Shown here: positions 1 through 8,499 of the stretch, in pieces
Layout of the letters: the number at the start of each line of letters is the position of its first letter
How positions within the stretch are numbered: the stretch's first letter is position 1
NCBI GenBank assembly: GCA_032718475.1
Contig: JAUCBJ010003321.1
Span: forward strand, 1 to 25,982
Direction of reading: 5' to 3'
DNA length: 25,982 nucleotides
From: Nemertoderma westbladi
Taxonomy: Eukaryota; Xenacoelomorpha; Nemertodermatida; Nemertodermatidae
Translations under genes and position numbers: made by a program
The notes under the pieces: generated by a model
What the model saw: only the letters and a program-made list of their open reading frames with translations
Databases searched by the model: none
What the model was told of the DNA's origin: nothing

Positions 1-68
1 GGAGTGAGTAAAAAATTCATATTGGTATTATTTTCTATTCTGGCAATAAGTTTTGATCGCATATGTGT

Positions 69-1510
69 CCCATCCTATCCCATCCTAGTAGACATGTACC
101 GAACAACAAGAGTCCCACAAGAAATGAAAACAAATAAGTTGGTGCCAGTTCCCAAGAAGGGCAACCTAACACTCTATGGTTCTTTTCGGGGAATCTCATT
201 CATCTCGATTGCTGCAAAGCTATACAATAGGATTCTATTAAATCGCATCAGGGATCCCATTGAGAGACTGCTCCGTGGAAATCAGAATGGGTTCCGTAAA
301 GGTCGTGGGACCATGGAGCCCATTTTGGCACTTAGAAGGATAATTGAAGAGTTATCAAAAAAGAAAGACAGGCATCTGGCTGTTATTTTTGTTGACTTCT
401 TCAAGGCCTTTGATTCAGTCTCTCGCTCACGTATGTTCAGCATACTTTCATTATATGGGATTCCTGATGAAATTATTGCAGCAATCAGATCAGTATACGA
501 TGGTTCGACAACATTTGTGTCTACTGTTGATGGTGACACACAACCATTTGAAGTGTTATGGGGCGTCCTCCAAGGAGACACACTTGCACCATTCTTGTTC
601 ATTATTGTGGTTGACTATGTTCTACGTATGTCCTTAGATCATTATAATGATGATGGGGTGATGATAACTCCACCTACTGGCTCCAGAAGTCGAGGAAATC
701 CTGCCAAGTACCTAACTGATCTAGACTTTGCTGATGACTTAGGAGTACTCTCAGAATCATTAGAGGGAGCCCAACGGCTCCTCAGCTCATTAGAACATGC
801 TGCTTCTAGTGTTGGTCTTTTTATTAACTCCAGAAAGACCAAAATTCTGACAGTTAACTTTGAAAGTCCTCAGCAAGTCTCTGATCGGATGAGCATAAGC
901 TCAAAGGATGGTATGCTTGAGCATGAGGACGACTTCTGTTACCTGGGATCATGGATCCGGAAGTCAGGTGAGGACCTTCGAATACGTAAGGGAAAGGCAT
1001 GGGCAGCCTTGAATAGGCTTTCCAGGATTTGGAAGTCACCGAGAATTAATCGGAAACTTAAGGTCCGATTATTTAGAGCAGCAGTAGTTCCAGTACTCCT
1101 CTATGGGAGTCCATGCTGGGCTCTAACTGCTGAGGACACCAAATCTCTGGATGGCACATTCACAAGAATGCTATGCCGGGTTCATTGTGTCAAGTACAAT
1201 GCACACATCTCCAACCAGACACTATATAACATTGGAGGTGTCTCATTGGTTCCCCCAAGCTTGACACTAGAACAAAATCGTCTCCGCTTTGCAGGACTTG
1301 TCTTGTACTTTGGCAGCCTCATGGAGTGAATAAGCATGGTGGACAGCCCATGACTTTCTTGAGACGCATCTTAAAGGACACTGGCCTTGAAGATGCGGAT
1401 GATCTAGCAAATGTCATGGGTGATAGGGAGTTGTGGCGGTGCAATTTTGTTGACAAGCCGGCACAGCATTCTTAAAAATGCAGCTGCAATGCAGCATGCC
1501 GATCCTAGTA
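69..1510 (+). mobile_element. 5'-truncated RTE-like LINE (LINE-A)
   Basis: This is a non-LTR retrotransposon copy holding only the RT and C-terminal parts of ORF2. It is bounded by a 10-bp direct repeat, GCATATGTGT, at 59-68 and 1511-1520, which I read as the target-site duplication. The recognisable LINE coding match begins near 88; 69-87 is a short C/T-rich filler of the kind often seen at 5' truncations. The 3' end reads GCCGATCCTAGTA. The insertion lies about 60 bp upstream of a probable splice acceptor, so it probably sits in an intron of the PH-like gene. The clade name (RTE-like) is inferred from motif style and not confirmed. Confidence 0.8.
88..1475 (+). pseudogene. LINE-A reverse transcriptase, frameshifted near its C-terminus
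   Basis: The reading frame is open from the left edge to 1329, but codons before about 88 come from flanking DNA. Visible RT landmarks in order are a VPVPKKGN...FRGIS finger region (about 140-200), NGFRKGR (about 285), the palm motif FVDFFKAFDSV (about 388-420), GVLQGDTLAPFLF (about 562-600) and the catalytic FADD box (727-738). These are followed by a YLGSWI thumb motif (about 940) and the KAWAALNRL region. The frame then breaks between about 1300 and 1320. The typical C-terminal tail resumes in another frame (about 1320) and ends at TAA 1473-1475. The catalytic aspartates are intact, so the copy is fairly young, but the frameshift and missing endonuclease make it non-autonomous. A bacterial or group II intron RT is unlikely given the motif spacing. 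Confidence 0.85.
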
Positions 1511-1567
1511 GCATATGTGTTGGCTTGTATGTACTACTGTATATATAACTTTTTTTTATGGTTATAG

Positions 1568-1933
1568 CGACTTTTGACATTTGCAAAAGAAGGAATCATC
1601 TACAAAGATAAAGGCGAAAAAAAACCGAAACTATATTGGGGAGAAATAAAATCCACCGGACAGAACAGAAACATATTGAGCATAACACGAGATTGTCCCT
1701 TAACACAGAAAAACAAAGACAAAATCTACACTTTAGACGAGTTTACGGCAGAAACAATAACCACAACTCGTGGTGAGAACAGGAAATCGTTAGTGCATGG
1801 AATTCAGTTAATGAAAAAGGGCAAAGTGAAGGAGAAATTTTGGTTCGAAAGTAGAGAAGTCAGGAACCAATGGCTGAAAGTTATTGAGGGCGAGGAATTT
1901 GTTGCATCGTCTTCCAGTGATTCTAGTGACTAG
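1568..1933 (+). CDS. Probable last exon of a PH-like-domain protein (copy 1)
   Basis: The open frame encodes about 121 residues. A plausible acceptor, with a T-rich tract, ends in TTATAG at 1562-1567 and would start the exon in phase 0 with RLLTFAKEG. The layout resembles a pleckstrin-homology domain: an opening KEGIIYK strand, alternating basic and hydrophobic strands, a FWFES strand near residue 91 and a closing helix with the conserved tryptophan (VRNQWLKVI, about residue 100). After it comes an acidic serine tail (SSSSDSSD) and stop TAG at 1931. PH domains usually bind phosphoinositides or proteins at membranes; that role here is only inferred. An AATAAA signal at 2002-2007 follows. No ATG begins the frame, so upstream exons must lie outside the window. 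A diverged paralogous exon lies at 20548. The domain call needs a profile search. Confidence 0.5.
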   Translation, partial: RLLTFAKEGIIYKDKGEKKPKLYWGEIKSTGQNRNILSITRDCPLTQKNKDKIYTLDEFTAETITTTRGENRKSLVHGIQLMKKGKVKEKFWFESREVRNQWLKVIEGEEFVASSSSDSSD

Positions 1934-2001
1934 TGTCTGTGTTACGAAGGTTGATATTCATGTCGGATATAATTTCAAGATCACCTGATAAGATAAATAT
2001 G

Positions 2002-2007
2002 AATAAA
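2002..2007 (+). promoter_or_regulatory. Candidate polyadenylation signal of PH-like gene copy 1
   Basis: AATAAA lies about 70 bp after the stop codon of the PH-like exon. It is in the part of the 3'UTR shared with the second copy, where the equivalent reads AATATAAC and the exact hexamer is not kept. The assignment rests on position and sequence only. Confidence 0.4.
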
Positions 2008-2097
2008 ACCTGTCAATTTAATACAAAAACCTATTTATTATTTTTAAAAATGTAGCCCATGACTTTCTTTATAAATTGTTAGTTATATTGTAGGTAA

Positions 2098-2643
2098 GTC
2101 CACAGACATGCAGTCTCACAGACGTGAAGTTAAAAAAATTTTAATTTATATTTAAAACAACCTTCAGTTATCGATTGACCCTCATACCAAAAATTGTTCA
2201 TTTTGGACAATGTCTTGCCCTCTGTTTCAATTGGTTTTCATTGACTGTGTCATTATAGCGCCCCCCCCCCCCCCCCTCCCCTTAAGTCAAAGTCAAGCTA
2301 ACATTAAAGCATAGAACATCGCCGTGACCGTCGCAAAAGTCGATGTATCGAATGTATTGGTTGCACTGTAGCAACATACGCCATGTCATGGAATACAGTA
2401 TAGTGTCGTTATTCATGCAGCAGACTCCAAATTGTTTATCTTTAGCTGGATGGGTGTAATTCGACAACAATAGTTGAATTAAATTCACAATTAGTCATTA
2501 AGTGTAGTGACGAAGCAGTCACTACTACCCTCATGCTCTTGAAAAATTGAATTGAAAAGTGCCGTATTTCGCGCGTTTTCTATTTTCTCCCCTACATTTA
2601 GCGCCCCCTGAGCCTGGCGCTCGACCCCCCCCCCCCCCCCCCC
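2098..2643. other. Gene-free interval with two poly-C runs
   Basis: No credible coding sequence is visible. The notable content is a C16 run at 2261-2276, continuing as T and more C, and a C19 run at 2625-2643 directly abutting the tail of the antisense LINE remnant that follows. The rest is unassigned AT-rich DNA. Confidence 0.6.
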
Positions 2644-3034
2644 TGAACTTGAACTTGAACTTGTTTATTAGCGGATTACAAATTAAAATAAATACAAATC
2701 ACGATAGAAATTAACAAAAAGAAAAAATTTGGACGCTAAGGATAGCCCTAAGAGATAATTACATCTCATTTCCATAGGGATCCCTGTTATAAAAGGTAGA
2801 TAAAATATAAAGTTTATAAGTAATAGAAACATAATAAAATCGCTATGTTATTGTGAACACCGAGATATCCGTAGATGCAAGTTTATCTAAAAAGTGTTTC
2901 TTCAGGTTGTGTTGGAATACGACAAGAGATGGCGCTCGAGTTATTGACCCTGGTAGATCATTCCACAACGAGGGCCCGTAGTATGAGAATGTAGACTGGC
3001 CGTGGACGGTGTGTCTCTGTGGGATTTCCCTCCC
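2644..3034 (-). mobile_element. 5'-truncated LINE 3' end, minus strand (LINE-B)
   Basis: Read on the minus strand, about 64 codons end at TAG (2843-2845). They match the usual C-terminus of CR1/L2-like RT proteins: HTVHGQSTFSYYGPSLWN, then DLP, a serine/proline stretch and a KKHFL-type helix. The 3'UTR follows, with AATAAA near its end and a terminal hexamer repeat reading CAAGTTCAAGTTCAAGTTCA on the minus strand, a typical LINE tail. The copy is cut upstream near 3034, just before a C16 run at 3046-3061. It is certainly non-functional. Confidence 0.75.
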
Positions 3035-3061
3035 CCCACACTACACCCCCCCCCCCCCCCC

Positions 3062-4026
3062 ATTTTACCGCCTCTGCTAGAACTACTTCCTCCATTATTT
3101 GAATTCAGTCAATCTTTATGGTTAATGCTTTTGATAATTTCTTTGAAATCTTGAAAACATGTTCTAGAACATGATATTTGAGTAAGTAGCTAGGAAGGTG
3201 ATCTACTCTTATATGTAGCCTAATTATATGGTCGGGTTTCCACTTAAATACCAAATACCGTATTACTGCAGGTATGTGCCTACCACCCTACTACCTACCA
3301 CCTACTGTGTACTATTAGCCAAATAAAGGTACCGTACTACTTCGCCATATCGACACCCCCCCCCCCCCCCCTGTCACCCTGTCATTTTTTAACCATTAAC
3401 TTTTCGCGGTTTTAAGTGTTTTTTTTATAATAGTGAATGTTCTACATAGAACCTTAGTAGGTATTTTTTATGGTATCTAGTGTTTTTTTACTACCGGTAG
3501 CCAGTCTTTTTTGAAAATAAAAAATTTACTTTTTTTTGTTACAACATTATTAGTTATAGTAGCCAGTATTTTTATGGAGCTAGTAAATTATTTACTAGCT
3601 AGTACTAATAGTACGTATTTAAAATGTTGACTACAGTTCCGTATGCCACTACACTTTTTACTCCTGGCAACAATTAGTTATAGAACACCATATAAATGTT
3701 ATTTAACTATTCTAGAACATAAATAAAATAAAAATATAATGTTCTAGAACATGTAGCTAGTTATTTTTTAATTTTAAATTAGCTAGTAATTAAAAAAAAT
3801 TCAGATTTCAACTTTGGACAATTTGTTGCCAAATGTTTTAACATTTTTATAGTTTCAAATACACATATCACATATCTACTAATTTTATATATTTTTGGAG
3901 GAAAAGTACAACATTATGAAGCGGGCGAACGAACGACCCACTAAATTTTTTTAAATTTGGAAAAGCGTAAAACAAATGATAAATGAATACATTCTTTAAA
4001 AATATTTTCTGAACAGGATAATCCAA
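3062..4026. other. AT-rich gene-free interval
   Basis: There is no coding signal. It contains a poly-C run (3356-3371), two exact TGTTCTAGAACA palindromes (3160-3171 and 3740-3751) plus a degenerate one near 3710, and repeated AGCTAGT/GTAGCCAGT words. It probably consists of old palindromic repeat debris related to the foldback that follows. Confidence 0.5.
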
Positions 4027-4172
4027 GGGCACTACTACAGTATGTGTACCCATGGGCACTACTACAGTACCGGTATGTGTACCCATGGGCACTACTACAG
4101 TATGTGTACCCATGGGCACTACTACAGTATGTGTACCAATGGGCACTACTGTACTACAGTATGTGTACCCAT
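4027..4172. repeat. 27-bp tandem repeat, five units
   Basis: Five head-to-tail units have the consensus GGGCACTACTACAGTATGTG followed by TACCCAT. One has a 6-bp insertion (CCGGTA region) and one a 5-bp insertion (GTACT). Diverged, inverted versions of the same words (CATAGTAGTGCC) occur at about 4650-4690, so the array is part of the larger inverted structure. Confidence 0.85.
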
Positions 4173-4940
4173 GACCGGGATTTTTTTGTAGTAGCTAGTT
4201 TTTGCTACTTTTTTTTAATTTTCTATGTCATATTACAGTAGCTATAGTTTTGTAAAAAAAATGTTCTAGAACAAATATTTTTTTGTTCTAGAACATTTAA
4301 AATAAATTATTTATTATGTGTAATAAATTGTTTAATTATTTTCTATAAACGTTACTTGCTACTAATTATTTTCCGGCTAGCTAGTGATTTTGCAAGTTTA
4401 GCTATCATTAAAAAAAAAATTTGTGAAATTATTTGTTATGTGTAATAAATTGTTTTTTTTTTAAATAATAGTTCATTTGCAAAATCACTAGCTAGCCTGA
4501 AAATTAGTACAGTAGCGATTAATGTTTCTAGATAATTAAACAATTTATTACACATAACAAATGATTTCTGAAAATTTTTTTCTTTTAAATGATAGCTAAA
4601 CTTGGAAAATTTACATTGTCAAATAAATGGTCAAAAAGTGGGTACCGGTACCCATAACATAGTAGTGCCCCATAACATAGTAGTGCCAAAATCACTACCT
4701 AGCTAGCCTGATAATTTGTATTGTTTAATGTTTATAGATACCGGTACATAAACTATTTATTACACATAAAACTAATTTTTAATAAATTTTTATTTTTTAT
4801 TTTTAATGTTCTAGAACAAAAAATATTTGTTCTAGAACATAATTTTTTTAACCTAACAATAACTAACATGAAATAGAATAGTTCTAAAAAAAAGTAGCAA
4901 AAACTAGCTATAGTAAAAGAAATATGGTCATGGGTAGGCC
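4160..4940. repeat. Large nested inverted repeat (foldback, MITE-like)
   Basis: The left arm (about 4163-4400) reads in order TACCCATGACC, GTAGCTAGTTTTTGCTACTT, a pair of TGTTCTAGAACA palindromes, TTATGTGTAATAAATTG and GCTAGCTAGTGATTTTG. The same blocks appear reverse-complemented and in mirrored order in the right arm (about 4683-4936). A second inverted copy of the inner blocks lies at about 4478-4606, so the arms can pair in more than one way. No transposase is present. It could be a foldback element or a MITE that inserted into its own kind. Confidence 0.75.
4640..4653. repeat. 14-bp perfect palindrome
   Basis: GGGTACCGGTACCC is a perfect palindrome inside the spacer of the foldback structure. 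It is a diverged counterpart of the TACCGGTA word in the 27-bp array. Confidence 0.7.
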
Positions 4941-5189
4941 TACACATCCTATCCCAGGTGAAAGAAATAAAAAATAAAGACTCAGAACCCCGAGGGGTGA
5001 TTGTGCGTGGCCAATATTTTGGGGGCAGATATTGACTTAGCGACGACATTACTGACTCAAACTCTAACGGGATCTACTATTCCTAAGTAATCACAACAAT
5101 CCAATGGTAAAAGTAAAGAAAAAAGTAAATTTTCTTCGACCGCTAGGCCAGGGATTACGCACAAAGTCTGAAGAACTTATTTCCAGTGC

Positions 5190-6178
5190 GGTCCCCCCCA
5201 GAACATTACTCCCCAGAGGAAACTGCAGTACTCATTTAGCTACCACTTAAGGATGCAATGACAAAGAACAAAGAACATAAAGTTCTGGAACCTACGAAAA
5301 CAATACAAGTTATACAAACTCAATAAAACCTTGGCTCATATTTCAAGACAAACAATCCTCAGTCGCCCCCATAGATTCTACAAAGCAAGAGTCACATTTC
5401 TCAAACCTCTTTGGTTCTATGCCGACGACCTGGCTCTGCACTCCGATGACCACAAGGAACTCATCGACGCATTACACGATTGGTGCGACCTAAACTGCAT
5501 GTCTGTAAATCTAAAGAAAACTAAATTATCAAATTCCGTAAAGTCGGACGACTAGCTCGCGCTGATAAATTTACGTACAATGACAGCCCCGTAGAATTCG
5601 CCAACTGCTAGAAGTATTTTGGATTAGTACTTCAACCATCCCTCTGGGTTTCTGAGCACATCCAGTTAAAGATTTCCATTGGTTCATTGACACATTTCCA
5701 TTTGCTCTATTGAAACAGGATTAAAAATATTTAACATAAAAATAGCCCCGCCATCACTCATCATATAACTAGTATCGGTAATAATACTTAACCTTACAGA
5801 ATCTTAAAGAGTTGGACAAAATAGATGCAACGATCAGTTAGACACAATCAGTTAGAGTTAGACGCAATAGATCAAAATAATGCTGACACTTCTCATAATT
5901 CGGCTTCCTCTACTCTCGCTCTAAACTTGATTAACGAACAACAATATATGGCTACAGTTTGATTAAAATATCCAGACATATTAACAGATTACGTCACCAC
6001 CAGATACCGCGAGCACCGACGCAAGTATGATAATAACTTTATCGCAGAATCTTTTCATCTCAAACTTGTACTTTCTGGTCATCTTAAACTTATAATTTTC
6101 GGTACAAAATTTGGTGTCAGCACCAAAATTAGTCCTATTACGCCGAAAAATACGAGTAGCAAGGATCTGGAGCAATAG
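5190..6178 (+). pseudogene. Decayed LINE reverse transcriptase (LINE-C)
   Basis: An open stretch (5331-5555) carries an intact catalytic YADD box (5418-5429). It is followed by the usual downstream pattern of LINE RTs: LALHSDDHKELIDALHDWCD, then MSVNLKKTK. Beyond the stop at 5553 the thumb continues in other frames (VEFANC.KYFGLVLQPS at about 5590-5640). A further 108-codon stretch (5855-6178) has one internal TGA and looks like the same element's C-terminal part. Multiple frameshifts show a dead copy; the 5' part is missing. The exact borders are uncertain. Confidence 0.6.
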
Positions 6179-7032
6179 ACATGGATTCCATTAGAATCAG
6201 CGCCCCAGAAAACCTGAAAATGTGAATTTATAGCATCGTATACATAAGTGAATTACAAATTTTGTGTTCAAACTGAAAAGTGCTGGTTACTTGTTTTTTT
6301 TTTAATTTTCTGCATCCGTAAAGGACAAAAACTGCTATTTATACTGTAGTAATCAGATCCCTTATAAATGTTTTCCAATGGATTCAGCGCCCCAGAAAAC
6401 CTGTATTAAAAAAAGATTAGCTGAAAATGAGAGGGGACAATATGACCCCCCCCCGCCCCCCGGTATTTGTACAGCATTTTATTGCCCGGTACTAATATTT
6501 ACCGTCTATTAAATTTAACAGTGTCCGAAGTTACAACCCTTGCTTTTAACTGAGATCAACTTAGACTGACCGGAACACCACTAGACCCTTAAATACTTCG
6601 ACCGACCCAAGAACCCTAGCCCTTTTTTTTTTAATTTTTAATATCTTTAAATCCAAACTTTAAGAAGCACCTTGCTTAAAATGATTAAAATTTTTAATTT
6701 CATTTATATTTTACATATGTACATTTTAATGTTCCATATGCCACATATAAAACTGATATTGATGCTAGTCTAATAATAATTATAATTTTAATCCGCAATT
6801 TCAGTCAACAATGGCAATGGCCTTCCTTGTACCAACCCCACTTGGTTACACTCTGTACTGCAAACTGTTCCCGTTTCCCTTCCTCTGATTGTTTATGGTC
6901 CAAAGCTGAATTTGCTTTGCTATAGTAGAGGACAACCACAGCACACAGTACTAGTGTTCTAAAACAATTAGGGTGCATAAAGACGGAATTTACTATACAG
7001 TACTGTATAATATATGTTTACATAGTGCGAAC
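6179..7032. other. Gene-free interval with a 20-bp direct repeat and a C-rich run
   Basis: No coding signal is visible. TCAGCGCCCCAGAAAACCTG occurs exactly at 6197-6216 and 6384-6403, each preceded by ATGGATTC with a 10-bp length difference. A C-rich run (CCCCCCCCCGCCCCCC) lies near 6446-6461. The remaining sequence is unassigned. Confidence 0.6.
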
Positions 7033-8340
7033 GGAGAGCATGGTGACAGTGCTGTGAGAGCGTGGTGACAGTGCTGTGAGAGCATGGTGATGGCGCTGTG
7101 AGAGCGCGGTGATGGCGAGGTGAGAGCGCGGTGATAGCGCTGTGAGAGCATGGTGATGGCACTGTGAGAGCGCAGTGACAGCGCTGTGAGAGCATGGCGA
7201 TGGTGCTGTGAGAGCACAGTGACAGCGCTGTGAGAGCATGGTGACAGTGCTGTGAGAGCGTGGTGACAGTGCTGTGAGAGCGTGGTGATGGCGCTGTGAG
7301 AGCGTGTTGATGGTGCTGTGAGAGCATGGTGATGGCGCTGTGAGAGCGTGGTGACAGCGAGGTGAGAGCGTGGTGATGGCGCTGTGAAAGCATGGTGATG
7401 GCGCTGTGAGAGCGCAGTGACAGCGCTGTGAGAGCATGGTGATGGCGCTGTGAGGGCGCAGTGACAGCGCTGTGAGAGCATGGTGACAGTGCTGTGAGAG
7501 CATGGTGCGGTGCTGTGAGAGCGTGTTGATGGCGCTGTGAGAGCATGGTGGTGGCGCTGTGAGAGCGCGGTGATGGCGCAGTGAGAGCGCGGTGATGGCA
7601 CTGTGAGCGCTGTGAGAGCATGGTGATGGTGCTGTGAGAGCGCAGTGGCAGCGCTGTGAGAGCGTGGTGACGGCGCTGTGAGAGCGTGGTGACAGCGCTG
7701 TAAGAGCATGGTGACGGCACTGTGAGAGCGCAGTGACAGCGCTGTGAGAGCATGGTGACAGTGCTGTGAGAGCGTGGTGACGGTGCTGTGAGAGCGTGGT
7801 GACGGTGCTGTGAGAGCGTGTTGATGGTGCTGTGAGAGCGTGTTGATGGTGCTGTGAGATCATGGTGACGGCGCTGTGAAAGCGTGGTGACGGCGCTGTG
7901 AGAGCGTGGTGACGGCGCTGTGAGAGCATGGTGACGGCGCTGTGAGAGTGTGGTGATGGCACTGTGAGAGCGTGGTGACGGCGCTGTGAGTGCGTGTTGA
8001 TGGTGCTGTGGGAGTGTGGTGACGGCGCTGTGAGAGCATGGTGATGGTGCTGCGAGAGCGTGGTGACAGCGCTGTGAGAGCGTGGTGACGGCGCTGTGAG
8101 AGCATGGTGATGGTGCTATGAGAGCGTGGTGACGATGCTGTGAGAGCGTGGTGATGGTGCTGCAAGAGCGTGGTGACAGCGCTGTGAGAGCGTGGTGACG
8201 GCGCTGTGAGAGCATGGTGATGGTGCTGTGAGAGCGTGGTGACGATGCTGTGAGAGCGTGGTGATGGCACTGTGAGAGCATGGTAACGGCGCTGTGAGAG
8301 TGTGGTGACAGCGCTGTTAGAGCGTGGTGACGGCGCTGTT
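7033..8340. repeat. 22-bp minisatellite, about 59 copies
   Basis: Units of 22 bp (GAGAGCRTGGTGAYRGYGCTGT) repeat with point variation over about 1.3 kb. One strand is strongly G-rich. Because 22 is not a multiple of 3 and the unit has no stop in any reverse frame, all three minus-strand frames stay open for hundreds of codons and give a false 22-residue protein repeat rich in SHS and HH. This is best explained as noncoding satellite DNA. A few units have lost or gained bases, for example near 7600. Confidence 0.95.
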
Positions 8341-8499
8341 AACTGTTAGGTCTAGATATTGGTAGAATTAATAAAAACCTTATCAATAATCAGATGAAAA
8401 CAAAGCACTAATGCAGTTGATTCTTACTTCTGCTATGTAGGGATGTTTCTACTGGACTTGTAAATGTAAATTATTGTACTTCAAAATACTCAATGAAAA

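Larger units (their letters stand above)
1543..2097 (+). repeat. Duplicated segment, copy 1 (exon plus 3'UTR)
   Basis: This stretch aligns by eye with 20523-21056, from the T-rich tract before the splice acceptor, through the PH-like exon, and on through the 3'UTR to ...TTGTTAGTTATA.TGTAGGT. The two are the same way round, about 19 kb apart, with several small indels. Matching in noncoding parts shows a segmental or gene duplication, not only protein-level conservation. Confidence 0.8.

Noticed and set aside
1-87. Start of an RT protein at position 4
   Set aside because: The initiating codon would be GTG, the first residues do not fit any RT, and a 10-bp target-site duplication at 59-68 marks this as flanking DNA.
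1345-2069. Shared 16-mer AGCCCATGACTTTCTT in LINE-A (1345) and the PH-like 3'UTR (2054)
   Set aside because: It has no extended homology around it and copy 2 of the 3'UTR differs; a single 16-bp match is plausible by chance in a window this size.
6968-8281. Long minus-strand ORFs (up to 437 codons) with a 22-residue SHS/HH repeat
   Set aside because: The same repeat appears in all three reverse frames because the 22-bp DNA unit has no stops; it is minisatellite, not a gene.
7033-8340. Possible CRISPR array (regular short repeats)
   Set aside because: The units are contiguous, with no unique spacers and with scattered point variants; the genome is eukaryotic.
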